Origin: Rutidosis leptorrhynchoides
Taxonomy: Eukaryota > Streptophyta > Magnoliopsida > Asterales > Asteraceae
Direction of reading: 5' to 3'
DNA length: 64,000 nucleotides
Assembly: GCF_046630445.1 (NCBI RefSeq)
Contig: NC_092341.1
Location: 290,292,501-290,356,500, forward strand
Position 1 is the first letter of the stretch; every line of letters begins with the position of its first letter. Both the position numbers and the translations under genes were made by a program. This document shows positions 48,235-60,722 of this stretch, piece after piece. Below the pieces are notes generated by a model, which saw nothing but the letters and a program-made list of their open reading frames with translations, did no database searches and was not told where the DNA came from.

Positions 48235-50040
48235 AAATTTTGTGCATCCAAATATGCATTAGTGTTAGCAAAATAACAACTTAAAACAATCACTATAACA
48301 TGTTAAATCAAAATTAAACTTATACACATTTTCACAATTTTTCACAATTCTACACTTTTCAAATAAGCATATATGAAAATGTATACAAAATTCATAAGCA
48401 TTTAACTCAAATAACATGTCAAAATAGTCATTACTAATAATTAAACAAGTCTCAAATGGCAAATATATCAAATTAATCAAGTTCATGAATTTTGGACTTA
48501 AAAAGTCCACTTTAATCTCTAAAAATCATGTTTAGGATCAATGTTTGGATCATTTAACTATCTAAACATGTTACACTACTCAATTTAGCAATAATTCATG
48601 ACAAAAATTGGCCATAACCTGTTTATATCAAAAAGCCCCAAATTGCTCAAGAACACAAACCCTAGATTTCTAAAAATTTTGAAGTTTTTGGCTTCAAATC
48701 ATGTTAAATAGCATCAATCTAGGTTATACATGCATAAAATACTAACAATTTAACACTAATTACACTAGAAATTAACAAAATTGCATTAGGTAAAAAATTG
48801 GTAATTATCACAAAAACTAGGAATTTATAGAGTTTAGGGGTGTAATTTTTACCATTTTGCTGAAGAATGAGAATCTAGGCATGATTAGGGCAAGAAAAAT
48901 GACGAATTACGATGGATTTTGGTGAATTTTGATGAAGATTTGAGAGTATTTTCCTGTATGTTGTGTGTGTTTTGTGGAGAAAGCAGAGCAGCAAGCTGTA
49001 TGTATCAGGCCTGTTTTCCAGCTCCATGCGATCGCATGAAGTTGGAGTGCAATACCCATGCGATCGCATGGGTATCCGGGAACAGTGTTTTCAGCTTTTT
49101 TATTTTTATTTTATAAAACCTTATACTTTATAAAACATAAAATTAATAAAATTTTAAAAATTTGTTTCTTTTTAGGATGAGGGCGTTTCGGATCGTTGTC
49201 CTAGTCCGTCTCTCGACAAAATTTTAAAATTTGTCAATTTAAAGCACGGTTTTAAAAGCAAAGATTTTTGGATTTTTTAATGTTTTTGGCATACTTTAAT
49301 TCAAAAAGATTAAAAATAATGATAATAAAAGTTCTCGTCCCTCCCTCGGGTAAAGCAATTTCGGTTCAACGACCTAGTCTTCAACTCACGACGAATTTTA
49401 AAAATCATATTTTTAACTTAGCGAAATAAAGTAAATTTTTGTTTTTAAATTCACACCAAACTTAAATTTAAAATGCATAAAATTAAAAATTCACACCAAA
49501 CTTAATTAAAAATTTATATTATAAATTCACACCAAACTTATATTATATTTTTGTTTTTATACATACAAACTTATATTAAAAAGATTAATTTTTCAAATAT
49601 TTACAATTTTAAATATATTAATTTTAAAAAGTTTACAATATTATTTTAATTTTTATATATTAATTTTTAAAACATGGTAAAAATAAAATTAAAAATCTTT
49701 TTGGCTTTTATCCCACTTTAATCAATCAAATATTATCAAAAATATACGCCCCTCTTTTCGGTAAAGTAATTTCGGTTCCATGACCTAATTTAACTCATGA
49801 CGAATTTTTGAAATATTTTGGGTTGATTGATTAAAGATATTTATACCTTAAGAATAAATGTTAAATTTCGCAGTGATGTAATAAATTTTTGTATGATATC
49901 AATAATTTCGGTCGCCAAACCTAATTTTATTCAATACCAATTTAATACTTTATAGCGAACAAATTAGTGTTTATTATCAAAAGGTTAAAAATAAAAATAA
50001 AAAATAAAAACTGTACAGACTTACCTGTGAGATAGTATTC
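48235..50040 (-). other. Element F spacer between small ORF and env-position ORF
   Basis: No credible ORF. It contains a palindrome pair (49025-49038 and 49052-49075), three AAATTCACACCAAACTTA repeats (49447-49540) and degenerate TTTCGGTTC..GACCTA repeats near 49360 and 49765. It is probably intron or regulatory DNA. Confidence 0.6.
49025..49075. repeat. Palindrome pair, internal spacer of F
   Basis: Two CATGCGATCGCATG copies, 32 bp apart. The second extends to a 24-bp perfect palindrome (49052-49075). Confidence 0.9.
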
Positions 50041-50457
50041 TTAGTTATATGATCTATCCCATTCATAAGATAGTCGGTTTAATTGGTTTTCCATAGCTAC
50101 ATAGGCGTAACCTCGAGCATTCAGTGTTTTTTCTTCTAAACATATGAACGGTCCGTCTCTGCATAAAGTAACAAATTCGGTGTTTGAATAGGTTTGATTA
50201 TTTGAACATTTACCTCCATGTGACCATTTTCCGCATTTGTGACATCTTTCTAGGTGTCGTGCTCTTCTTTTCGCTGCGGATTTTGATTTTCCTTTACCAA
50301 ATTGTAACTTATTATCTTCGCATCTGGATTCTTTTCTTACTCCGTCCAATCTTTCTCTGATTACTGATACTAGTTCACTCGGAAGTGTGTCATTATTACG
50401 TTTAGTGATCAAAGCGTGTAGCATTAGACCATGGTTTAGTTCACAGGAAGTCTTCAT
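50041..50457 (-). CDS. Small zinc-knuckle accessory ORF of F
   Basis: 138 residues from a true ATG (50457), intact. The middle is basic (KGKSKSAAKRRARHLERC) and leads into a CHKCGKWSHGGKC finger (Cys-x2-Cys-x4-His-x3-Cys), one residue shorter than the retroviral CCHC spacing. The C-terminus is acidic and aromatic. It begins 163 bp after the pol stop, on the same strand. No family is recognised. Extra ORFs between pol and the 3' LTR are known in Athila/Tat elements. Nucleic-acid binding is inferred. It is the only undamaged F ORF after pol, but it could still be a remnant of a longer exon. Confidence 0.6.
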   Translation of the reverse strand: MKTSCELNHGLMLHALITKRNNDTLPSELVSVIRERLDGVRKESRCEDNKLQFGKGKSKSAAKRRARHLERCHKCGKWSHGGKCSNNQTYSNTEFVTLCRDGPFICLEEKTLNARGYAYVAMENQLNRLSYEWDRSYN

Positions 50458-50608
50458 TTCCTAAAAAAATAAAAATTCAGAATGGGGGGAGAAGACTAGT
50501 TCTTTAGGGTCTGCTAGGGAAAGACCATTCGGGTTCCATTTTCGAGAACTACACGAAAACAGACAATCTAACTCTAACAGAAATACATATTATCCTTTAA
50601 AGACTTGA

Positions 50609-50624
50609 TTCTCCCCACACTTAG
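50609..50624 (-). promoter_or_regulatory. Central polypurine-like tract of F
   Basis: The minus strand reads AAGTGTGGGGAG, overlapping the pol stop codon. It is nearly the same as the terminal tract at 44581-44594. It may prime plus-strand DNA internally. Confidence 0.5.
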
Positions 50625-53600
50625 TTAGCTGTGGTATCAAAATTATGATTAACTTCATTGTCGATTTCCATTGGACTATCTATGTAATGTTTAACTCTGT
50701 GACCATTAACCTTAAATTCAATCCCATTTGAATTTATTAATTCTATCATTCCGTATGGAAAAACTCTTTTGACTATGAATGGTCCAGACCATCTTGATTT
50801 CAATTTTCCAGGAAATAGCTTGAATCGTGAATTGAAAAGAAGAACTCTGTCTCCTTCTTTGAATTCTTTTGAACTTCTGATTCTTTTATCATGTCATTTC
50901 TTTGTTCTTTCTTTATAGATTAACGAATTTTCGTATGCTTCATGTCTTAATTCTTCTAATTCGTTTAATTGACTTAACCGTAGACGTCCAGCTTCATGTA
51001 AATCAAGATTACATGTCTTCAAAGCCCAAAATGCTTTGTGCTCAATTTCTACTGGAAGATGACATGCTTTTCCATAAACGAGTCTAAAAGGTGTGGTTCC
51101 AATTGGAGTTTTGTAGGCTGTTCTAAAAGCCCAGAGTGCATCCTCTAATTTAATGGACCATTCCTTCGGATTTGATCCTACGGTTTTTTCTAGAATACAT
51201 TTTAAAGCTCGGTTGGTATTTTCAACTTGTCCACTTGTTTGTGGATGATATGCGGTGGAGATTTTATGAGTTACTCCATATCTTTTGAGAACTTTCTCAA
51301 GTTGATTATTACAGAAATGAGTACCCCGATCACTTATTAAAGCTTTCGGTGTTCCAAACCTTGCAAAAAGACGTTTTAAAAAGTTGACTACAACTCGTGC
51401 AACGTTAGTTGGGAGAGCTTGTGCTTCTGCCCATTTAGATACATAATCAATGGCTACGAGATTATAGAGATTATTATGAGATTTTGGAAATGGACCCATA
51501 AAGTCAATACCCCAAATGTCAAATACTTCACATACTTGAATGACATTTTATGGCATTTCATCACGTTGACTTATTTTTCCGGCCCTTTGACAAGCATCAC
51601 AGGATTTGCAAAGAAGGTGTGCGTCTTTGTAAATTGTAGGCCAATAGAATCCAGCATCATAAACTTTTCTTGCTGTTAGTTGAGGCCCATAATGCCCTCC
51701 TGTTGGTCCTGTGTAACAATGGTTTAAAATTTTACTAGCTTCATCTCCGAATACACATCGGCGTATTATTCCATCGGGACAACTTTTAAACAGATGTGGA
51801 TCTTCCCAGAAATAGTGTTTTATATCACTGAAGAATTTCTTTCGTTTTTGGTACGACAATCCTTTTTCAAGGTATCCACATACTAAGTAGTTTGCATAGT
51901 CTGCAAACCATGGAATTTCATTATAATCTATCTTCAATAGATATTCATCAGGAAAGTTGTCTTGTATGGCCGATTCATTTAGAACTTCTAATTCGGGATT
52001 TTCAAGACGAGAAAGATGATCAGCGGCGAGATTTTCTGCTCCTCTTTTATCTCGGATTTCAATATCGAACTCTTGTAAGAGTAAGATCCAATGGATTAAT
52101 CTTGGTTTGGCATCTTGTTTCGAAAATAGGTATCTGAGAGCAGAATGGTCGGTATAAACCACCGTTTTTGCTAGAACGAGATATGAACGAAATTTATCAA
52201 AAGCAAAGACAATAGCAAGGAGTTCTTTTTCAGTAGTTATATAGTTCGTTTGTGCTCCTTGTAATGTCTTACTAGCATAATATATAGGTTGAAATCGTTT
52301 TTCAATCCTTTGTCCTAAAACGGCTCCCATTGCAAAATCACTTGCATCGCACATTAATTCAAACGGTAGATTCCAATTTGGTGTTATCATGATCGGTGCA
52401 TTAGTGAGTTTCTCTTTAAGAATATTAAAAGATTTGATGCATTCATCTGAAAAGATGAATGGAGCATCCTTTTCTAGGAGTTTATTCATAGGAGTGGCAA
52501 TTTTAGAAAAATCTTTTATGAAACGTCGGTAAAAACCGGCATGCCCTAGAAAACTCCTAACTCCTCTAACATTGGTGGGATGTGGAAGTTTAGCAATTAC
52601 ATCTACTTTAGCTCTATCCACTTCAATTACTTCCTTTGAGATTTTTTGTCCAAGAACGATGCCTTCTTTAACCATGAAATGACATTTCTCCCAATTAAGA
52701 ACTAGATTTGATTGTTCGCATCTAATAAGAATTCGTTCAAGATTAGCTAGACATGATTCAAATGTATCACCGAAGACTGAAAAGTCATCCATGAAAACTT
52801 CCATGCATTCTTCTATCATGTCGTGAAAAATCGCCATCATGCACCTTTGAAAGGTTGCAGGGGCGTTGCAAAGTCCAAATGGCATGCGTTTGTAAGCAAA
52901 AGTACCATAAGGGCACGTGAACGTGGTTTTCTCTTGATCTTCGGGTGCTATTGGAATTTGAAAATATCCGGAAAATCCATCAAGAAAACAATAGTAACTG
53001 TTTCCGGCTAATCTTTCCAACATTTGATCAATAAAAGGTAAGGGAAAGTGATCTTTTCTGGTGGCGTCATTTAATTTTCTATAATCAATACACACACGCC
53101 ATCCTGTTACAGTCCTAGTAGGAATAAGCTCATTTTTTTCATTTGTAATGACAGTCATGCCACCCTTCTTAGGCACGCATTGAACTGGGCTTACCCATGG
53201 ACTATCAGAAATTGGATAAATTAAACCTGCATCTAGCAGTTTAATTATTTCTTTTTTAACAACATCTTGCATATTCGGATTTAGTCTTCGTTGGCGTTGC
53301 ACATACTTTTTATGACCTTCTTCCATAAGGATTTTATGTGTGCAATACGAAGGACTTATTCCTTTTATATCATGAATCTTCCATGCAATGGCTGGTTTAT
53401 GAGCTTTCAACACAGAAATGAGTTGTGATTTCTCATTTTCAGTAAGAGAAGACGATATTATTACAGGTAATTCAGATTCACCATGTAAATAAGCGTATTC
53501 CAAATGGTTTGGAAGTGGCTTTAACTCTAATTTCGGAGGTTCTTCTATCGATGATTTATATCGATATCTGTCTTCTTCTTTTAGCATTTGAATTTCTTCT

Positions 53601-54817
53601 GTTGTTGGTTCATATCCATTAGCTATTAGTGTAGCTAACATTTCAGCTTCATCAATTGGTTCAGTTTCTTCTCCTAAAGAACATTCTCCTGTTCCTTGTA
53701 ATTCTGGAAATTCTTCTAATAATTCTGCATGTGAATCTATAGTTTGAATATAATAACATGTATCATCTGCAGATTGCGGTTGTTGCATTGCTCTATCAAC
53801 TGAAAAGGTAACACTCTCATCCTCTATACTTAGGGTCAATTTCTTACCGAACACGTCTATCATTGCTTTAGCCGTGTTTAAGAATGGTCTTCCTAATATG
53901 AGAGGAACTTGAGAATCTTCTTCCATTTCCAGAACAACAAAATCTACTGGAAATACTAAAGTACCAACTTTAACTAGCATGTTCTCCATTATCCCTCTAG
54001 GATATTTTATTGATCTATCGGCTAGTTGTATACTTATTCTTGTTGGTTTCAATTCTCCAAGGTCTAGTTTAGCGTATAATGAATACGACATTAAATTTAT
54101 ACTAGCACCTAAGTCTGCCAATGCTTCTATTGAACTAAGACTACCCAGAAAACATGGAATTGTGAAACTTCCTGGATCAGATAATTTTTCTGGTATCTTA
54201 TTCAACAGCACTGCTGAACAATTAGCATTCATAGTAACAGCCGAGAGTTCTTCCATTTTCTTTCTATTTGAGATTAGATCTTTCAGAAATTTAGCATATC
54301 TAGGCATTCCTGAAATCACATCAATGAAAGGAAGATTTACATTTATCTGTTTAAACATATCCAAGAATTTAGATTGCTCGGCTTCAAGTTTCTCTTTTTT
54401 CATTTTACTCGGGTAAGGAAGTGGTGGTTGGTATGGTTTAACATAAGGTTTAGCCTTAACTGTGTTATCTTCATTAACCTTTTCAACTACCGGTTCTTTT
54501 TCCTTATCTTGATCAGGTTGTGGTTCTTGTGGAGTAGGAATAGCTTCATCAGAAGTTACAGGTATTTCAGGTGGTTTAAGTGTTGTACCACTTCTTGTGG
54601 TAATGGCTTTAGCTGTTTCATTCCGGGGGTTAGCATTTGTATCACTAGGTAAACTTCCCAGTTTTCTTTCACCTATTAACCTTGCTAGGTTACTTACTTC
54701 TTGTTCCAAGTTTTGAATAGAAGCTTGTTGATTTCTAAATGCTTGAGCATTTTGTTCATTAGTTTGTTTTTGAGATGTGAAAAACTGCGTTTGAGTTTCA
54801 ACTAGCTTTATCATCAT
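50621..54817 (-). pseudogene. pol: Element F pol: protease, RT, RNase H, integrase
   Basis: One minus-strand frame is broken by TAA (51548-51550) and TGA (50894-50896) only. From ATG 54817, residues 1-80 are still Gag C-terminus. Then come the protease (DLGA at about 235, ILGRPFL at 307), RT about 510-690 (YRKLND, FMDD at 675-678), RNase H about 815-940 (D824, E863, D890) and the integrase zinc region (H1033, H1042, C1073, C1076). Past the first stop is the integrase core with D in the GIDFMGPFP segment, D in SDRGTHF and E in GQVENTNR. After the second stop the tail includes KSRWSGPF and NGHRVKHY. There is no chromodomain. FMDD instead of YVDD and DLGA instead of DTGA are common in Athila. 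Both stops fit C-to-T decay (CAA to TAA, TGG to TGA). Confidence 0.92.
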
Positions 54818-54822
54818 ATCTT

Positions 54823-56220
54823 CTAAATTCGGCTTTTTATCATCGGTTTGTGGTGGTTTGTTTTGAAAATTAGGTTTTGCTGATTGTAAGTATTATTGGA
54901 TACTTGTTGATTGTTAGGACCTTGTTGGTTGTTGTATGGAATATTTCGATTATAATTCTGGTTTTGATTGTAAATTGGTCTTGGCGGTTGATAATTATTC
55001 TGATAATTATTTCCAGGCCTTTGGTTTAGATATGAAACATTATCTCTTTGTTCCATTGTTAATTCAATACTGAGACAATCTTTTCTCAAATGTGGTCCTC
55101 CACACTGCTCACAACTAATTCGTATTGAGTGGATATCTTTAGTCATCTTTTCCATTCGTCTCTCGACAGCATCTATCTTTGCGGAAATGGAATCTAAGTC
55201 ATGGCTAGAATCGGCTCTAGCTGCTTTAGATGATCTAACGATATCTTTTTCTTGGTGCCACTCATGTGAGTGGGAAGCAGTGTTATCAATAATTTTGTAA
55301 GCATCAGTTTCGGTTTTCTTCATAATAGAACCACCAGCTGCTATATCGATGTCTTTTCTTGTAGTGATGTCGCATCCTTGGTAGAATATTTGTACTATTT
55401 GACAGGTGTCCAAACCATGTTGCGGACATCCTCTTAATAACTTTCCAAATCTTGTCCATGCCTCATATAGAGTTTCATTTGGCTTCTGTGTGAACGTAAC
55501 AATTTCTCCTTGAAGTCTTACGGCTTTAGATGCTGGAAAGAATTGTTTAAGAAATTTTTCAACTAAAACGTCCCATGTATCAATCGCCCCTTCAGGTAAC
55601 GATTCCAACCAATCTTTGGCTTCTCCCTTTAAAGTCCAGGGAAATAACATGAGATATATCTGTTCATCCTCCACTTCTCGGATTTTAAATAGATGGCAGA
55701 TCCTATTAAAGGTACGAAGATGTTCATTTGGATCTTCCTTCGGCGCACCACTAAATTGGCATTGATTAGTCACCATGTGTAGAATTTTTCCTTTGATTTC
55801 ATAATCTGGCGCATTAATGTCTGGACGAGTAATTGCGTGACCTTGGCTAGTGCGTTTAGCTCTCATTCGGTCTTCCATACTTGAAGGTTCCAGATTCTCC
55901 ATAATTGAATTTGTTGAATCGGAATCACTAGAGGATTCTGATTTAATGGTTCGTTCCTCAACAATCTCTGTTTGAATGATTGGTGGTTTCGGAGGAAAAA
56001 TTAATGGTTCAGGATCTACGAATTGTCCCTGAATATTCTCCGGATTCTCAATTGTGAGGTCGGGTTCAAAAAATGGATTATCAGAAATTTGAATTGGAGT
56101 ACTTGGTCGACTGGATGACGATTCTAAAGAAAAATCAACGGCGGTAATATTAGCTAGATGTCTTGATCGAGTTACAGGTGGTGAACGTACAAAAGGTGGT
56201 GAACGTCTTGCTCGGTGCAT
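54823..56220 (-). pseudogene. gag: Element F gag
   Basis: 465 codons from ATG 56220. The retrotransposon Gag domain spans about 165-285 (FNRICHLFKI, then LFPWTLKGEAKDWLESLP). A zinc knuckle CEQCGGPHLRKDC at 370-382 has the short Cys-x2-Cys-x3-His-x4-Cys spacing of Athila/Tat Gag, followed by an Asn/Gln/Tyr-rich stretch. A frameshift near 54885-54900 ends the frame early. The true Gag C-terminus continues in the pol frame (54880 onward), so Gag and Pol were once one polyprotein. It forms the cytoplasmic virus-like particle in intact relatives. Confidence 0.9.
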
Positions 56221-57642
56221 TCACTGAATATCCTATTAGTTTTTTGAAAGGAAAGAAAAATTATATAAGTTATCCAATTAATAGACTTTTCTGATTTTGC
56301 CCACGTTTCGAATAGCCAAAAGATGCAGCAGAGGGGCAGGATTCGTTTGGTCTCAATATAATTGAGGACTGTTTGGCTCCAATAACCCGGTCCACGTACA
56401 AATCCAACTATTACTACGAACCAGAAAATTTTGATGTCTATCAATTTAACCACTTAAAATAAATTTTCGTAATTTTAAGAAGTATAGATAAGAAGTAGAA
56501 AAAAAATCTATGTCCTAAAACTAGAATGGCGAGAAATAAGAAAGAAAAAGATTGCGTCGAAAAAGGTCGAAAAAGAAAAGATCGAAAAAATAAAAGGCGT
56601 CGAAAAATAAGAAATAATAAAAAAAATGACTTATAGAACTTAAAAACACTCGACTAACCCAACCTTATTACTATCACTAACTTAAAATTATAATCACAAA
56701 TTGAGATTACTAATTGGAATGATAATTGATACATAGGTAAAAGGCGTCTAAAAATATTAAAGCTTACAAGTAAAACTATATCCCAAATGGCAATATCTTA
56801 AAAAGGTACTAAAACTTAAAAAGGCGTCGCAAAATTCTAAATCACCTAAATCTTAGTCTAAAAAAAAAGCACTTAAGGGATTTTACGGCAAAGCCTAAAA
56901 ATCTAGAAATAAAAATAACTATGGCAAAAACTATGAATTAAAACTAAATACGAGCGAAAAATACAAAAAATTACGCTAAAACAATTAAAAAGGGACAAAA
57001 TATAAAAATATACTAAAAGTTGTAAAAAGTACAATTTTTTATAAAAATATTATTTTTATATTATTTATTTAATAAAACTATTAATTTTATAATTTAAATA
57101 AACTAATTTAACTAAATATAAAATAAATTAAAAACTAAAATTAAACTAAATAATAAAATATTAAAACCTAATTAGGGTTTATAAAATAATAATAATAATA
57201 CACCGTAATTAATGCAGTTAGGGTTTCCTGTTGGCGTGTCAGACACTCTCATGCGATCGCATGAGTTTATGCCTTCGGGCTCATGCGATCGCATGAGCCA
57301 GGATTTTGGGCCAGGTTACGGGCTGCTACAGTAGCAGGCCCGAGAGTTTATTTTTTTATTTTTTATTTTGCTGTGTTTATTTTTTCTGTTTTAAATATTT
57401 ATATAATATATTTTTATAAATTAAATAAAACTTATATTTTTATAAAATAAATATAAAGAAACTTTTATAGAACTTAAATATTTAACAAACTCTTAAAAAT
57501 ATTTATATTTTTGTTTTTCTTTTTATATTTTCGAATATATTAAAACGTATTTTTACAAAAGTGTATTTTAATAAAAGTAAACTAAAAATAAAAATCTTTT
57601 TTTTTATTTAGCGTTGCGCTTCCGGCTTTTAAGCAAGAAAAA
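56221..57642 (-). other. Element F 5' leader
   Basis: 1.4-kb untranslated leader between PBS and gag, AT-rich, with AAAAAGGCGTCGAAAA-type repeats around 56540-56840. It includes a palindrome pair at 57248-57299. No ORF. Confidence 0.7.
57248..57299. repeat. Palindrome pair, 5' leader of F
   Basis: CATGCGATCGCATG at 57250-57263 (18-bp palindrome with flanks) and 57282-57295 (22-bp palindrome, 57278-57299), again 32 bp apart. Confidence 0.9.
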
Positions 57643-57660
57643 TCCCCGGCAGCGGCGCCA
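57643..57660 (-). promoter_or_regulatory. Primer binding site of F (tRNA-Asp type)
   Basis: The minus strand reads TGGCGCCGCTGCCGGGGA, which fits the tRNA-Asp primer used by Athila-lineage elements. It lies 8 bases from the LTR. Confidence 0.8.
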
Positions 57661-57668
57661 AAAATACT

Positions 57669-59436
57669 TGATGTTAAAGCTAAGGGGTATAAAATACTAT
57701 TAAATTTTACAAGGAGATACTATTAAATACGATACAATTTTACACAAGATATTTATTTATTTAGAGAATGGATATACTTAAACCTTGCTACAACACTTAT
57801 AGGCAGTGTACCTAATCGTACAGTAGTGTAGTTTTTAGTAAGTCCGGTTCGTTCCACAGGGAATCTTTTAATCAAAGCTTAACGCTATATTTGTTTTATT
57901 TTATAAAAATACAAATATATATATAAGTAATATTATTATTATAAAGGGGGTTTTTTTACCGTTTAATGACCGGTTTATCGATTTTAAAAACTTTAGTCGC
58001 AGTTAAAACAAAATATAAAATATTGAATAAATAAAAGACTTAATTTAAAGCGTAAAGTAAATAATGATAATGAAATTGCGATAAATAAAAGTGCGATAAA
58101 ATAAACTTGCGATAATTAAAAAGTACGATAATTAAAAGTGCAATTAAATACAATAACAAAAAAATAAAAGTGCGATAATTAGAAGTGCAATTAAATATAA
58201 AATAAAGGAAATTAAATATGAAATAAAAGAATTATGCTTATTTAAACTTCCGTAATCATGATGTTTGACGTGTTGATTTTAGTTTTATGCCCATGGGTTA
58301 ATTGTCCTTTGTCCTGGATTATTTAATATGTCCGTCTGATTTTTGTCCATAACAGTCCATCAGTCATAAATATAAAGTGCGAGTGTCCTCGTCAAATTAT
58401 CCTTATACCCGAAGTTAAATATTCCAACTAATTGGGGACTTAAACTGTAACAAGATTTTAATACTTTGTTTAATAATTACACCAGGATGTCGACTGAGTG
58501 TAACCCAAGGTTTTAATACTTTGTTATCAATTATGCCAAGTGTCCTTGTACATAATTTCACCCCTGTTTTAATAATTCTAGTGGCTATTAATCCATTCCC
58601 GTGTCCGGTTAAATGAACGATTATTCGTACATATAAATATCCCGCCCATCGTGTCCGATTGAGTGTATATGGTTATTTATAGGGACGTCCAATTGTAAAT
58701 CTTTATATTAAAATTAACAAACTATCATTTAGTTAAACAAATATAAAGCCCATTAATAGCCCATAGTCTAATTTCTACAAGTGTCGTTCTTTTGTCCAAA
58801 CCCCAATTATGGTACAAAGCCCAATTACCCAATTTTAGTAATTAGCCCAACATCATGATTACTTCGTTTTAAATAAACATAATAATAACTTAGCTACGAG
58901 ACATTAAATTAAAAAGGTTGAACATAACTTACAATGATTTAAAATAGCGTAGCGTTACCCGGACAGAATTTCGACTTACACCCTTACAACATTCGCTAAC
59001 ACACCCTTATTATTAGGATTTAAAATTAAAATTAAAATTAAAATATAAATTATATATACATATACTACGTTTGAGTGAAGAAGAAAAAGATGTGTTTTTA
59101 CGTTCACCAAACTATGAATTTATAGGCCTGTGGGCTGGAAAATATGCTCATACGATCGCATGGAGTTTCTTCCTCCAGTCCATGCGATCGCATGGCCAGC
59201 TGGGGAGACTCAAAAGTCTTTGTTTTTTTATGCCGACGGTTTTTAAATATAATATAATATATATATTAATTTTAAGAATTAATTATATATTATATTATAT
59301 TCATGTGCATAGTTGACTTGAAATTTTTAATCCGTTGCGTCGAGCGTTGAGAGTTGACTCTGGTCCCGATTCCGGATTTTCGAACGTCCTTGCGTACAAT
59401 TTAATATCTTGTACTTTGCGTTTTGAATCTTGTACT
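57669..59436 (-). mobile_element. Element F 5' LTR, interrupted by D
   Basis: Matches 42610-44577 until 59436, where element D is inserted. The last roughly 230 bp are beyond the window. A 23-bp insertion with partial ATACTATTAAAT duplication occurs at about 57703-57725. The palindrome pair is at 59149-59162 (one mismatch) and 59181-59194. Confidence 0.9.
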
Positions 59437-60190
59437 TGTGACAACCCAGAAATTTCCAACCAAATTTAAACTTTAATCTTTATATGTTTCCGACACGATA
59501 AGCAATATTTGTTAAGTTAAATTTCAAGAATTTTAAACTATGTTCATACATTCATTCAACCTCGACCAAGTTCCAACGATTCACGAACCATTAAACGAAT
59601 ATGATTATATATGTATATGTGTATATATATTATAACTTGAAACGTAAACAAAATATTAGATTAAACACTTTATATGATTATATATGTTTCAAAATATTTA
59701 TCAATAGAATTAGAAGATAAGATCAAATGATTGAATTATCAGATATATTGAATTATGATTACAAGTCTCTGTTGAAAGGCCCACATTGATTTGAGAAATC
59801 TTTCCATTTTAACAATATTCAGAAAATGGTAAAGTGATTTATAAATAAGAACAAATTGTCAATAATTGAGAATTAGACAAAGGATAGTAGAAGATTGAAT
59901 CTCATAAAGACTCGATTGATCTATTTAGTTTCAAACGTACAAAAACGTTTTCAGTTTAAAAAGAACTTTATTATTAAAACGTATATAACTTTTATAAATA
60001 TCTAGAACCACTTTTGACAACTCATTACTTAACTAGTATGATAAAGATAACGATATTTATATTTTATTTTATTAAATATATATAACGATTTAAATTAATA
60101 TTATATATATTTATACGCGTATTATATGTACATAGTTTTATACTTTTACTATACTTAAACTTTACATTTACTTTATTTTTACTTTACTTT

Positions 60191-60317
60191 AACTTTAATA
60201 ATTCACTTTAATAATTCATACTTTAATAATTCACTTTAATAATTCATACTTTAATAATTCACTTTACTAATTCATACTTTAATAATTCACTTTAATAATT
60301 CATACTTTAATAATTCA
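60191..60317. repeat. Minisatellite in LTR of D
   Basis: About five copies of a 25-28 bp unit built from ACTTTAATAATTCA and its CATACTTTAATAATTC variant. Confidence 0.9.
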
Positions 60318-60722
60318 AAAATCTATTATAAATAGAATTCAATAGGTTTCATTATATCATAGAAACTTGAAAATATTTTTCTCTAAACTCTCTCAATCGA
60401 TTTACATATATATATTTACTCCGTATTATTTCAAGATATTATTAGTATACATAAAATATTACGACGGAGTGCTGTCCGAGTGGTTTCGAAATTGTTTTTC
60501 GAGTAGGATAGGATTAAGGAAATTATGGGTTATAGCCATGGAGGTGAATGAGTATGGTTCATGGGTATGCTCGTGAGGTCAATATAGTGTTTATCATTTC
60601 CGTTGCGTCTACGTACCTTTCCTGCAATATTGAATCTCAATATTGATACGTTCGTGAATCCGAGGCCAACCTTGCACTTGTTCAATGATGTTATATGTAT
60701 TTTTACTACGAAATACAGTATG

